A DNA stretch of 64,000 nt from Candidatus Rhodoferax bjergmarkensis (GTDB lineage Bacteria; Pseudomonadota; Gammaproteobacteria; Burkholderiales; Burkholderiaceae_C), in the NCBI GenBank assembly GCA_016708345.1, contig JADJFX010000011.1, forward strand, positions 118,703 through 182,702, given 5' to 3'. Below, in pieces: positions 1 to 9,273 of the stretch. The first letter of the stretch is position 1. The number at the start of each line of letters is the position of its first letter. A model generated the notes under the pieces. The model worked only from the letters and a program-made list of their open reading frames with translations, was not told the DNA's origin and made no database searches. Position numbers and translations under genes: made by a program.

Positions 1-2016
1 CCTTTTGACCACAACGAAGTGGTGGGTGAAATCCAGCTGATTCCGAACCCGCAGGCCTATGACCAGTTCATTCGGGAAAATGTCGGTTTTGTTGCGATGC
101 TGCTCAGTGTGCAGCTTGTGGTGGTGGTCGCAGCGGTGCTCGCAGTTGTGCTGATTCGCATCATCCGGCCCATCAAGGGCATGTCCGATGGTTTGCACAA
201 AATGGGGATGCGAGACAACAAACTGCTGAAATTGCCTCGCGGGCAGGAGGACACCGAGATTGGCCGATTGGCCCACGACATCAACCACTTGACCACCACC
301 CTGCTGGCCGCGCACAACGAGGAGCGTGCGGTGCGACTCAAGCGTGAAGTAGACGAGCGCAAATACCACGCCATTTTTGACAATGCCAATTCGGGTATCT
401 ACATCGCCAACAGCGAAGGGGTGCTGGAATCGTGGAACCGCGCCTTGGCCAACCTGTTTTTGTTGCCGCAAATGCATGACGCCAATTCGGTCATTAAGCT
501 CACCGCCCTGGCGTGGCATGCCCCGGACCAACTGGCCTTGATGATGCGCAGTTGTATTGACCTAAACCAACCGCAAGCGGGCGATCTGGAGTTTCGCTGC
601 GCAAACAGCAGCCCCCGCTGGTTCCATGTGGCCCTCACACCCATTGGCGAACAAAAAGCACAGGGGCTGGTCAGTGACGTGTCCGAGCACAAAAATGCCG
701 AAGCACAGGCACGCTTGGAAACCATTACCGACCCTCTCACAGGCTTGCTCAACCGGCGTGGTTTTTTTGAACACGCTGAAGAAAAAATTGCAAACTTCAA
801 AGCGCAACCCAACACCGGCTTCACGCTGGTTGTGATTGATCTTGATGGCTTCAAGCGCATCAACGATGCCATGGGTTTGCGTTCGGGTGACAAAATTCTG
901 GCCAGCAGTGCGGCAAGGCTGCAATCCTGCCTGAAGTCCAGCGACGTGGTGGCCCGGCTGGGTGGCGATACTTTCGGTGTCATCCTGCAGGCAACGTCGC
1001 TTGAAGAGCACGTCATCAGCATCGGTGCCCGCATAGTAAGCACACTGGGCGCTTTTTTTGAGATTGACAACACACCGCTGCGCTTAGGTGCCAGCTTGGG
1101 CATTTCAACTTATCCAGGTGACGGAAATGATCTGCCAACCTTGATGCGCAATGCCGAGCTGGCGCTGGACCGGGCCCGCGCCGGGGGTGGTGGTCGCTAT
1201 GTGTTTTTCGACACCACCATGGCCAAGGATGCCGAAAACAAGCGCTCGCTGGAAAATGACCTTCAGCTTGCCATCCGACGCAACGAATTCCGGCTGTTTT
1301 TCCAACCCATCATTGACCTGCCCTCAAAACGTCTGGCAGGTGCCGAAGCGCTCATCCGATGGAAACACCCCACCCGGGGTATGGTCCCCCCTGACGCATT
1401 CATTCCGCTGTCTGAAGAAACCGGGCTGATTGTCGATATCGGGCTTTGGACGCTGGAGGTCGCCTGTCAGCAACTCGCCACATGGCAGGCGCAGAGCAAA
1501 GATTATTACGTTTCGCTAAACGTTTCGGGACGCCAGATTCCTGACGGACTGCCCAGCGCCAAGCTGATTGAGTCTGTGCGCCGCCACGGTGTTGACCCGG
1601 CCAAACTGGTCATTGAAATAACCGAGGGCGTGTTGCTGGGGGATTTTGCCAAAGCGCAGGCTTGGCTAAATTCTGTACGAGAACATGGTTTTCGCATTTA
1701 TCTGGACGATTTTGGCACCGGCTATTCGTCCCTGTCTTACCTCAAACGCTTCCCGGTCGATACCCTCAAGATTGACAAATCTTTTATCAGGGATATGAGC
1801 GAAGACAACAGCGACCGCACCTTGGTCGAGGCCATCATTGCCATGGCCAACAGCTTGCACCTGACGGTGGTGGCTGAAGGTGTGGAAACTGGCGATCAAC
1901 TGGCCCTGCTCACAAAAATGGGGTGCAACTATGTTCAGGGCTACCATTTTTCAAAACCCGTACCAGCCGACGAGTTTGATGCAGTAGCTGTGCGCATTGG
2001 AGGCATGCTGACATGA
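1..2016 (+). CDS. GGDEF/EAL c-di-GMP protein, 5' end cut by window edge
   Basis: The reading frame is open from base 1, so the true start lies outside the window; the GTG at 19 is only an internal codon. What remains begins with the end of a periplasmic part, then a membrane helix (about residues 25-48 counted from that GTG), a HAMP linker, a PAS domain (about 110-230), a GGDEF domain and an EAL domain (about 410-655). The GGDEF signature reads GGDTF, so cyclase activity is doubtful. The EAL part keeps EAL in GAEALIRWKHP and the DDFGTGYSS loop, so c-di-GMP phosphodiesterase activity is likely. It overlaps the next gene by four bases (ATGA), which suggests translational coupling with the porin-like protein. 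The sensing signal is unknown. Confidence 0.9.
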   Translation, partial: PFDHNEVVGEIQLIPNPQAYDQFIRENVGFVAMLLSVQLVVVVAAVLAVVLIRIIRPIKGMSDGLHKMGMRDNKLLKLPRGQEDTEIGRLAHDINHLTTTLLAAHNEERAVRLKREVDERKYHAIFDNANSGIYIANSEGVLESWNRALANLFLLPQMHDANSVIKLTALAWHAPDQLALMMRSCIDLNQPQAGDLEFRCANSSPRWFHVALTPIGEQKAQGLVSDVSEHKNAEAQARLETITDPLTGLLNRRGFFEHAEEKIANFKAQPNTGFTLVVIDLDGFKRINDAMGLRSGDKILASSAARLQSCLKSSDVVARLGGDTFGVILQATSLEEHVISIGARIVSTLGAFFEIDNTPLRLGASLGISTYPGDGNDLPTLMRNAELALDRARAGGGGRYVFFDTTMAKDAENKRSLENDLQLAIRRNEFRLFFQPIIDLPSKRLAGAEALIRWKHPTRGMVPPDAFIPLSEETGLIVDIGLWTLEVACQQLATWQAQSKDYYVSLNVSGRQIPDGLPSAKLIESVRRHGVDPAKLVIEITEGVLLGDFAKAQAWLNSVREHGFRIYLDDFGTGYSSLSYLKRFPVDTLKIDKSFIRDMSEDNSDRTLVEAIIAMANSLHLTVVAEGVETGDQLALLTKMGCNYVQGYHFSKPVPADEFDAVAVRIGGMLT

Positions 2017-3206
2017 AGGGGGGGGTTGCTCCGCATCTGGCATTTTTCGTTTTGCTGTGCGTCGCGGCGGGTGCGCAGGGGCAACAGGACAGCAGCCCGA
2101 TACGTCTGAGCGGGTCCGGTTTTATCACATTGGTTGCAGGCCAGGCTTTCGGTGGTGACCCGGTGCAGGACTCCAATGGCTACAAGGCACCACTGTATGT
2201 GGCTGACTATGCCCAGGCAGGCATCTACGAAGCCGATCTGCTCACCGTACGGCCCGATTCAAGAATTGGTTTGCAGGGAAGCATGCACTTTGGCACCAAC
2301 ACCTCCATCACTGGCCAAATCGTGTCGCGCGGCGCCCATGGTGGCAACGTCAACCTTGAATGGCTGTACGCCAGCCACAACCTGTCTGACAAACTGACTT
2401 TGCAGGTCGGCCGCAAACGTTTGCCCCTGTTTTATTATTCCGAAACACAGGACGTGGGGTTCACCTACCCTTGGGTTCACCTGCCTCCACAGCCCTATGG
2501 ATGGGAGATAGTCAATTACAACGGCATCAATGTGCTGTACCGTGATCAATGGGGTGACTGGGCCTCCAGCCTGAATTTTTTCGGCGGAAATGAGCGTCGG
2601 GATGACAACCCATTTTGGAAGATTTATAACGGGCGCTCGACCAAAACTGATTCCCAATGGAACAACATTCTGGGTGCCGATCTTTCAGTCAACCGCGATT
2701 GGCTTGAGCTGCGGGGTGCTTACATCCAATCCGAAATCCAGGACCGCTTTGAAGACCCGACAGTCGCCCCGCCCTACAGTTACTCGCCGCCAGCCGATCA
2801 AAAAATTTACACGGTTTCCTTGGCCATCGATTACAAGAACTGGATGCTGCGCAATGAGTACATGTACATCAACCGCGCGCCCATCGGAGAAACTGATTTC
2901 GCTCAGTTGCTCAGTGTTGGTTACCGCTTTGGAAAACTGTTGCCGATGCTGACTTGGGCCAATTACAAGATGGCACTTTCACCTGACAGTGCGGATCCGG
3001 CCGTCATCGACCCGACCGATATCGACCCTTCTTCCTATGAGGCGCATTCAACGCTGGCGCTGACCTTGCGCTACGATCTGAGTGCAAAAAGCGCCATCAA
3101 AATTCAATTAGAACGCTGGCAGGACCGCGGTGGGCCAAACTACAACGCGGGCGTGCCCTACGGCAACCCACGCTTGTTCACATTGAGTTACGACTGTGTG
3201 TTTTGA
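2013..3206 (+). CDS. porin-like outer membrane beta-barrel protein
   Basis: A protein of 397 residues with an N-terminal signal peptide (hydrophobic stretch, then a cleavage region near AGAQGQQ) and a body of alternating polar and aromatic residues typical of an outer membrane barrel. It ends in phenylalanine (SYDCVF), the usual signal for barrel assembly. The ATG overlaps the stop of the GGDEF/EAL gene, so the two are probably co-transcribed. Family membership beyond porin-like was not recognised, and the substrate is unknown. A barrel paired with a c-di-GMP enzyme could be involved in surface or biofilm behaviour, but that is inference. Confidence 0.7.
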   Translation: MKGGVAPHLAFFVLLCVAAGAQGQQDSSPIRLSGSGFITLVAGQAFGGDPVQDSNGYKAPLYVADYAQAGIYEADLLTVRPDSRIGLQGSMHFGTNTSITGQIVSRGAHGGNVNLEWLYASHNLSDKLTLQVGRKRLPLFYYSETQDVGFTYPWVHLPPQPYGWEIVNYNGINVLYRDQWGDWASSLNFFGGNERRDDNPFWKIYNGRSTKTDSQWNNILGADLSVNRDWLELRGAYIQSEIQDRFEDPTVAPPYSYSPPADQKIYTVSLAIDYKNWMLRNEYMYINRAPIGETDFAQLLSVGYRFGKLLPMLTWANYKMALSPDSADPAVIDPTDIDPSSYEAHSTLALTLRYDLSAKSAIKIQLERWQDRGGPNYNAGVPYGNPRLFTLSYDCVF

Positions 3207-3232
3207 CCCGCCCCTCGTTGCCACCCAATTCG

Positions 3233-4819
3233 TCAATTCACAGCAAGCACCGGCGAACGAATCAGGTGGTCAAACGCGCTCAGCGCTGCCTTGGCCCCGT
3301 CTCCCGCAGCAATCACGATTTGTTTGTACGGCACGGTGGTGCAGTCTCCCGCTGCAAACACACCGGGCACGCTGGTGTGGCCTTTGACGTCCACCACGAT
3401 TTCACCGAATTTGCTCAGTTCAACCGTGCCCTTGAGCCACTCGGTGTTGGGCACCAAGCCAATCTGCACAAACACACCCTCCAGCTCGACCAAATGCTCC
3501 ACTGCAGTCGCGCGGTCTTTGTACCGCAAGCCGTTGACCTTGCCCGCTGCACCGGTGATTTCAGTGGTTTGCGCATGGGTGTGAATGCTGACATTGGGCA
3601 GGCTCTTGAGTTTGTTGACCAGCACCGCATCGGCCTTGAGTTCGGGTGCGAACTCCACCAGCGTCACGTGGGCCACGACACCCGCCAGATCAATGGCCGC
3701 TTCCACCCCTGAGTTGCCCCCGCCAATCACCGACACCCGCTTGCCTTTGAACAGCGGGCCATCACAGTGCGGGCAATAGGCCACGCCCTTGTTGCGGTAC
3801 TCGGCTTCGCCGGGCACATTGACGTTGCGCCAGCGTGCGCCGGTGGACAAAATCACCGATTTTGATTTGAGCGATCCACCGTTGGCCAGCTTCACCTCTA
3901 TCAAATCGCCGGGCTCTGAGGCGGGCACCAAGCTGTCGGCACGCTGCAGGTTCATGATGTCCACGTCATACGCCCGGGCATGAGCCTCCAAAGCAGCAGC
4001 AAACTTGGGACCGTCGGTTTCCAGCACCGAGATGTAGTTTTCAATCGCCAGCGTGTCATTGGTCTGGCCACCAAAACGCTCAGCCACGATGCCGGTACGG
4101 ATGCCTTTGCGGGCGGCATACACTGCCGCCGCCGCGCCAGCCGGGCCGCCACCAACGATCAGCACATCAAACGGGTCTTTGGCCGAAAGTTTGGCCGCGT
4201 CCCGTGTTGCAGCGCCCGTGTCGAGCTTGGCTACGATCTCTTCGATCAGCATGCGCCCGGAGCCAAACACGGCACCGTTGAGGTAAACCATGGGCACGGC
4301 CATGATTTCTCTGGCCTTGACCTCGTCCTGGAACGCGCCGCCTTCGATCACCGTAGTTTTGATCTTGGGGTTCAACACCGCCATGAGGCTGAGTGCCTGC
4401 ACCACGTCCGGGCAGTTGTGGCAGCTCAAACTCATGTAGACCTCGAAGTTGAATTCACCGCCATCTGCAGCAGACAAGGCCTTGATCTGGTCGATCACCT
4501 CCTGCTCTACCTTGGGCGGGTGGCCGCCGCTCCACAACAAGGCCAGTACCAGGGAGGTGAATTCATGGCCCAGCGGAAGGCCAGCAAAACGCAAGCTGGT
4601 GTCAGTGCCAGCGCGTTTGAGGGAAAAAGAGGGCTTGCGCGCGTCAAGTCCATCGGTGCGCAGGCTGATTTTGTCGCTGCGCAAGTCTGCAATGGTTTGC
4701 AACAACTCGCGCATCTCGGCCGAAGTGCTGTCTTGCCCCAAGGAGGCCACCAGCTCAATAGGCATTGTCACGCGTTCCAGATAGCTGGCAAGCTGGGTTT
4801 TGAGGGTGTCGTCGAGCAT
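3233..4819 (-). CDS. ahpF: alkyl hydroperoxide reductase subunit F (AhpF)
   Basis: A flavoprotein disulfide reductase that passes electrons from NAD(P)H to the peroxidase AhpC. The 528 residues match the family length of about 520. The N-terminal tandem thioredoxin-like part holds the CHNC pair, the FAD motif GGGPAGAAAA follows near residue 220, and the redox CPHC pair sits in the thioredoxin reductase-like half, followed by the GGGNSGVEAA nucleotide-binding motif. The C-terminal FAD segment GVFAAGDCT is present. It lies downstream of ahpC on the same strand, separated by about 180 bases that hold a dispersed repeat and a stem-loop, so some ahpF transcription may be attenuated. Cytoplasmic oxidative stress defence. 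Confidence 0.97.
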   Translation of the reverse strand: MLDDTLKTQLASYLERVTMPIELVASLGQDSTSAEMRELLQTIADLRSDKISLRTDGLDARKPSFSLKRAGTDTSLRFAGLPLGHEFTSLVLALLWSGGHPPKVEQEVIDQIKALSAADGGEFNFEVYMSLSCHNCPDVVQALSLMAVLNPKIKTTVIEGGAFQDEVKAREIMAVPMVYLNGAVFGSGRMLIEEIVAKLDTGAATRDAAKLSAKDPFDVLIVGGGPAGAAAAVYAARKGIRTGIVAERFGGQTNDTLAIENYISVLETDGPKFAAALEAHARAYDVDIMNLQRADSLVPASEPGDLIEVKLANGGSLKSKSVILSTGARWRNVNVPGEAEYRNKGVAYCPHCDGPLFKGKRVSVIGGGNSGVEAAIDLAGVVAHVTLVEFAPELKADAVLVNKLKSLPNVSIHTHAQTTEITGAAGKVNGLRYKDRATAVEHLVELEGVFVQIGLVPNTEWLKGTVELSKFGEIVVDVKGHTSVPGVFAAGDCTTVPYKQIVIAAGDGAKAALSAFDHLIRSPVLAVN

Positions 4820-4842
4820 GATGGCGTCCTTTTGTTGCTGTT

Positions 4843-4920
4843 TAGCTACTATTTAGCTACTGTTTTGATAGCTGCTTGCGCATGTTCTGTGCGCGCAAGC
4901 GGCTGTTTTTGCTTGTAAAA
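4843..4920 (+). repeat. dispersed palindromic repeat, copy between ahpC and ahpF
   Basis: Contains ATAGCTGCTTGCGCA followed after a short spacer by GCGCAAGCGGCTGTTTT, so it folds into a stem. It is one of about fourteen related copies in the window. A second stem (AGCCGGAC at 4921 with GTCCGGCT near 4955) follows directly. Confidence 0.8.
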
Positions 4921-5003
4921 AAGCCGGACGGCAAGGCGTATGACACCAAGGCGCTGTCCGGCTGGTGAGCGCCTTGGGCGCTGCACCGTTTCTACCGGTT
5001 GAC

Positions 5004-5567
5004 TTAAATCTTGCCGACCAAGTCCAGCGACGGCGTCAGCGTCTTGGCACCTTCGTTCCACTTGGCGGGGCACACCTGGCCGGGGTGCGACGCCACGTAC
5101 TGGGCGGCTTTGAGCTTGCGCAGGGTTTCCTTGACGTCGCGGGCAATCGCGTTGTCATGGATTTCAAGCGTCTTGATCACGCCATCGGGGTTGATGATGA
5201 AGGTGCCACGCAGCGCCAAGCCTTCTTCGTCGATGTGCACATCAAAACCGCGAGTCAGCTGGTGGGTCGGGTCGCCGATCAACGGGAACTTGGCTTTGCC
5301 CACAGCAGGCGAGGTCTCATGCCACACCTTGTGCGCAAAGTGGGTGTCGGTCGTCACGATATAAACCTCGGCACCTGCCTTTTGGAACTCGGCGTAGTTG
5401 TCTGCCGCGTCTTCCACTTCCGTAGGGCAGTTGAAGGTGAAGGCTGCGGGCATAAAGATAAACACGTTCCATTTGCCCTTGAGGGTCTCGTTGGTCACGG
5501 TCACGAATTTGCCATTGTGAAAGGCTTCGGCTTTGAAAGGTTTGACTTCGGTATTGATCAATGACAT
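5004..5567 (-). CDS. ahpC: alkyl hydroperoxide reductase subunit C, 2-Cys peroxiredoxin
   Basis: Peroxidase that reduces hydrogen peroxide and organic hydroperoxides and is recycled by AhpF. The start at 5567 (MSLINTEV) is preferred over the longer frame because AGGAAA lies at a good distance upstream and it gives 187 residues, the exact length of classical AhpC. The peroxidatic cysteine lies in FTFNCPTEVED and the resolving cysteine in GQVCPAKW. First gene of the ahpC-ahpF unit. OxyR control is common for this pair, but no convincing OxyR site was seen upstream. Confidence 0.97.
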   Translation of the reverse strand: MSLINTEVKPFKAEAFHNGKFVTVTNETLKGKWNVFIFMPAAFTFNCPTEVEDAADNYAEFQKAGAEVYIVTTDTHFAHKVWHETSPAVGKAKFPLIGDPTHQLTRGFDVHIDEEGLALRGTFIINPDGVIKTLEIHDNAIARDVKETLRKLKAAQYVASHPGQVCPAKWNEGAKTLTPSLDLVGKI

Positions 5568-5846
5568 GGTGTTTTCCTGATTTGTAAGTTGCTGTTCCAA
5601 ATGTGAACAGGCTCGATCTTAGGGGGCTTTGACGATGTTTTTGGTTGATTGATCCAATGAACCAGATTGACAAACTCTATGAGCACAACGCCAGCAGGCC
5701 AGTCACTTCATTTGAGGTTGAACAAGGTATCGCCATTCGATACCGTGCCCGGCAGATCGTCAGACTTGGCAGCAAAGTTCGCCTTTGGGCATCAACTAGC
5801 TCAGACACTGACCCCACCTGTTCAACATCCCTAGGAAATGGTCATG

Positions 5847-6305
5847 ATGAAATCCAAATTTGCTAGCTTTTTAATAGCTGCTTGCGCAATATCTACGGGC
5901 GCAACAGCCACTTTTAATGCATATGCTCAAAGTGGGGTGTCAGCCCTGAGCGCAGTGTCTGCCTTGCCGGTGGCCTCGGTGGTGGTGGGCACCAGCGCAA
6001 TCGCGGGCGCACTGCTGGTGTTGCCCGTGGCGCTGTCCAGTGCAGGCGCATCGCTGGTGGTGACCTCGGTGGTGGTCACGGCGCGCGGCACTCTTTACGT
6101 GCTTGAGCGCACCTCGGACGGCGCAACCGCCAGCATTGAGGTGTTGGGCAAAGCTGCGTCTGGCGCTTCCATGGTTGTGGGCAGCACGCTGATGGTCAGC
6201 ACCGTGGGCGCGGGGGTTTTGCTGTCGGCTGCAGGTGAGGTGGTGGCCTTTATTCCCAACGCACTGGGCCGCTCGCTCATGCACAACGAGTGCGTCACCT
6301 TATGA
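5847..6305 (+). CDS. small secreted hypothetical protein with repeat-derived signal peptide
   Basis: About 152 residues with a signal peptide and then a low-complexity sequence rich in Ala, Val, Ser and Gly that resembles membrane or barrel-like stretches. No family was recognised. The start at 5847 is chosen for AGGAAA eight bases upstream; ATG 5844 is equally possible. The signal peptide (MKSKFASFLIAACAIS...) is encoded by a copy of the dispersed repeat, with ATAGCTGCTTGCGCA read as I-A-A-C-A. The stop overlaps the start of the DUF2145 gene (ATGA), so the two form an operon and probably work together in the periplasm or envelope. Confidence 0.65.
   Translation: MKSKFASFLIAACAISTGATATFNAYAQSGVSALSAVSALPVASVVVGTSAIAGALLVLPVALSSAGASLVVTSVVVTARGTLYVLERTSDGATASIEVLGKAASGASMVVGSTLMVSTVGAGVLLSAAGEVVAFIPNALGRSLMHNECVTL
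5858..5919 (+). repeat. dispersed repeat inside the signal peptide coding region
   Basis: Reads TTTTTAATAGCTGCTTGCGC, then ACGGGCGCAACAGCCACTTTT. It matches intergenic copies of the same element but here is translated as the signal peptide of the gene at 5847. Confidence 0.75.
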
Positions 6306-7150
6306 AAACTGCCAACCATTCCACCAAGACTTGTATGAAGCAACTTTTAACAGCAACCATGCTGGCCACCATGGCGCTGGTGAGCCCGCCAGCTTTGGCC
6401 GGGCGCACCTGCGAGACACCGCAGCCGCCCAAGGTGTACACCGTCAAACGCGCCCTGACGCTGGCCGAGCGCACGCTCAAGGCACTGGACAGCAGCGGTG
6501 CCAAGGTGGTGGTGCTGACCCGAGCCGGCCAGGATTTGAGCCAATATGGTTTGCGCTACTCCCATCTGGGGCTGGCGTACCGGCAGGAAGACGCACAAGG
6601 CGGCCACGTCTGGCGGGTGCTGCACAAGCTCAACCAGTGCGGCACTGCCGATTCGGCCCTTTACCGTCAGGGCCTGGGCGAGTTCTTTTTGGACGATCTT
6701 TGGCGCTTTGAAGCCGCCTGGGTGGTGCCCACGGAACCCGTGCAGGCCAAATTGCTGGCACTGCTGCAGGACGAACCACGCGCCCTGCAATTGCATCACC
6801 AGCCCTACAGCATGGTGAGCTACGCCTGGGGCCAAAAATACCAGCAATCGAATCAGTGGGCGATTGAAACCATGTCACTGGCCCTGTCACCTGCCATGGC
6901 GAATGGCTGGGGCACGCGCAAACAGGCGCAAAATTGGCTGCACAGCCAAGGCTACCAGCCCACCAGCTTGCATATTGGTCCGTTCACCCGCTTGGGTGCG
7001 CGTGTGACGGCGGCCAATGTGGCCTTCGACGATCACCCCACTGAAAAACGTTTTTCAGACCGCATTGAAACGGTCACGGTGGATTCGGTGTTTGACTGGC
7101 TGATGCAAAGTGGGCTCGGGCAAACGCTGGTGAAACTGCCGCCCAACTGA
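6302..7150 (+). CDS. DUF2145 family secreted protein
   Basis: A 282-residue protein with a signal peptide ending near ALAGRTCE, where the mature part starts with the GRxCE sequence usual for DUF2145. The start at 6302 is chosen because it overlaps the preceding stop by four bases; an internal ATG at 6335 (MKQLL) would also give a signal peptide. Conserved features include YGLRYSHLGLAYR and the C-terminal DSVFDWL. The biochemical function of DUF2145 is not known. It is co-transcribed with the small secreted protein upstream. Confidence 0.8.
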   Translation: MKTANHSTKTCMKQLLTATMLATMALVSPPALAGRTCETPQPPKVYTVKRALTLAERTLKALDSSGAKVVVLTRAGQDLSQYGLRYSHLGLAYRQEDAQGGHVWRVLHKLNQCGTADSALYRQGLGEFFLDDLWRFEAAWVVPTEPVQAKLLALLQDEPRALQLHHQPYSMVSYAWGQKYQQSNQWAIETMSLALSPAMANGWGTRKQAQNWLHSQGYQPTSLHIGPFTRLGARVTAANVAFDDHPTEKRFSDRIETVTVDSVFDWLMQSGLGQTLVKLPPN

Positions 7151-7159
7151 TGCGATTGG

Positions 7160-8524
7160 CTAAAGGGTTTGCGCCAAGGCCAGCAATGCGTCCTTGCGCG
7201 ACAAGGCAATGTTGGCGCAAGCACGAATGATGGCGCACACCATGTCACGGTCCAGGGTTTGCAGAAAGGCTCTGGGGGACAGATCGCCGTCAAACATCAA
7301 CTTGGCCTGGCACAAGACTTGCGCAGTACCCTCATGCCCCATGTAGCGATAAACAAAAGCGGTCAGAGGCGAGGCCGTCAAATCATTGGTGGACTCCAGC
7401 GTGCGGCCTTTTTCAAACACATTCAACAAGGCTGCATTGACCGCCTTGACCGAAGGTGCCTCGGGTAAAAAATCTTCTACCCGGTCTGGGCGACCGTAAT
7501 TGCTCCGGATGTCCCCCAAAAACATGGACACCGGGCAGTCTGTGCCAGTACACAGCGCAAGCGCCTCAATAATGGCCATCGAAGTAATTTTTGCGTCCAG
7601 GAAATCACACGCAAAGGTAATATTGTCTTGCGCAGTGGCACTCAAAGAGGCCACCTCCTGAACCGAAGGCTTTGCGTTGTAATGTTGAAAAATATGGGCC
7701 GGGTTCAGGCTGGCCAGAAATACAACCATGCGCATCAGGGCAATGCGGTACTCCCGCATTGAATACACGCCAGCCCTTGCCAGCGGCGCGTTGGACTCGT
7801 CAATCAAGAGCCAGGTGCTGGACAAAAACAGGCCCGGATCGGTTTTGGCAAAGCCGCTGACGTCGCGGTTGGCCAGGCATGCTGCATCAGAAATGACCTG
7901 ATTCACATACGCCTGCGTGCGAGATGGATCGGCATCAGACACCAGCATGTTGAATTGTTTTTTGACGCGTTCGGCCAGTCTGTCGGTAGCGGAGCAGCCC
8001 TGTGCATCCTGCGCCCGAAAGGGAATGGTGGCTTCAATACAGGCCACCACGGCAATCAAATCAGCCGTACTGAGGTGGTCTTGCAACAGACGCGCTGCAA
8101 CCACAGCGCTCAAAAACTCATTCATGCCGTCATACAGCGGTAACACCTGGCCGGCCTTGAATTCAAAAATCGCCGCACAAAGGCTCAGGGCACGGTCATC
8201 CGGGCGAATCTCCCGCAGCACCAGGCTGCCATCGGGGTTCCTTGGAAAATCTTGGAGCAAATCAATCACCGGCAGGGGGAAACCACCGTCAAGCTGGACA
8301 TAAACCACATCGTGAAAAAGCGCAGCCAGCACTTGCAGGGGGCCCATGCCCTCGCACACGTCAAACACATGCGATGCCGTGTGGTAGGCCCGTGTTTTGG
8401 AGTCCATGGAATGGTGAACTACGATCGCCAGGCGCTCCGCATCCACCATGCTGATTGGGCAGGACAAAGCCTGAAAAGCCTGGTCAAACAAGCTGATGAA
8501 ACGGTTGATGGTTGCTATGGCCAC
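7160..8524 (-). CDS. HD-domain-like protein, putative metal-dependent phosphohydrolase
   Basis: A 454-residue cytoplasmic protein with no signal or membrane segment. The N-terminal third has YHTASHVFDV followed by LAALFHDVVY, the spacing and HD pair of the HD phosphohydrolase fold. The rest is mostly helical and was not recognised. It is divergent from the cyclic-nucleotide-binding gene at 8630 and close to a class III cyclase, so a role in nucleotide second messenger turnover is possible but unproven. Confidence 0.6.
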   Translation of the reverse strand: MAIATINRFISLFDQAFQALSCPISMVDAERLAIVVHHSMDSKTRAYHTASHVFDVCEGMGPLQVLAALFHDVVYVQLDGGFPLPVIDLLQDFPRNPDGSLVLREIRPDDRALSLCAAIFEFKAGQVLPLYDGMNEFLSAVVAARLLQDHLSTADLIAVVACIEATIPFRAQDAQGCSATDRLAERVKKQFNMLVSDADPSRTQAYVNQVISDAACLANRDVSGFAKTDPGLFLSSTWLLIDESNAPLARAGVYSMREYRIALMRMVVFLASLNPAHIFQHYNAKPSVQEVASLSATAQDNITFACDFLDAKITSMAIIEALALCTGTDCPVSMFLGDIRSNYGRPDRVEDFLPEAPSVKAVNAALLNVFEKGRTLESTNDLTASPLTAFVYRYMGHEGTAQVLCQAKLMFDGDLSPRAFLQTLDRDMVCAIIRACANIALSRKDALLALAQTL

Positions 8525-8629
8525 GCGGACTTACTCCAGAGAAACGGTTTAAGATGATTTTTACAAATTTAACAAATGCTGAGTATTGCAGACTTGAATA
8601 TAGTCGCCTCTTACTGTCGGTGAATCACC

Positions 8630-9235
8630 ATGCTCAAAAAAATTTTCCGCAGGCTGATCCCGCACCTGGCGGACACTTCGGCCATTAATCCTGTACAACC
8701 AGAACTTGCTGGTTTCCCGTCCATGGCAATGGCAGCCGACATGCTCGCCATGCCCTGCGCCGTATTGCAACTCAGTGAAAAAGAAGCACGTATTGTGGTG
8801 AACTACATGCATCCCAAACGCTTTGCCGAGGGCACGGTGTTTATCCGGGAAGGCGATGCACACAACACCGGCTTTTTGGCGCTCGTGCTCGAAGGTGAGG
8901 TCACCGTGGAAAACATCGTGGTCAGCCGCAAATCACCCATCACCGTCACGGTGCTTGGCCCGGGCAGCATGCACGGTGATCTGGGTCTGATCGACGGTTT
9001 TCCCCGCTCTGCCTCGTGCACTGCAGCAAGCCCCCTTTGCTGCGCCCTGCTCACGCGCGAGGGGCTTTCAAAATTGCACAACGATCACCCTGCGATTTGC
9101 GCCAAACTGCTGATGGCCATCGCCATGCGAGTTGCCAGCCGTTTGCGCGACAACACTGAAAAACTCAAAAAATACGTGCAGCTGACCAAAGTGATGCAGC
9201 AAGAAATTGACCACCTGCTGCCCTCAAAGCGCTAA
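8630..9235 (+). CDS. cyclic nucleotide-binding domain protein without DNA-binding domain
   Basis: A 201-residue protein with one cNMP-binding domain (about residues 50-165). The phosphate-binding cassette region reads GPGSMHGDLGLIDGFPRSASC, close to the canonical FGExAL...RxA pattern. No helix-turn-helix follows; the C-terminus is a helical tail rich in charged residues. It probably acts as a regulatory binding protein and not as a Crp-type activator. It lies 38 bases upstream of the CHASE2 cyclase on the same strand, which makes that cyclase the likely source of its ligand. Confidence 0.8.
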   Translation: MLKKIFRRLIPHLADTSAINPVQPELAGFPSMAMAADMLAMPCAVLQLSEKEARIVVNYMHPKRFAEGTVFIREGDAHNTGFLALVLEGEVTVENIVVSRKSPITVTVLGPGSMHGDLGLIDGFPRSASCTAASPLCCALLTREGLSKLHNDHPAICAKLLMAIAMRVASRLRDNTEKLKKYVQLTKVMQQEIDHLLPSKR

Positions 9236-9273
9236 GTTTCACTTTGACATGAACGCCACCACCCAAGCCAACC

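Noticed and set aside
5568..5640. OxyR binding site upstream of ahpC
   Set aside because: No ATAG-CTAT type spacing could be seen; regulation by OxyR is only a general expectation.
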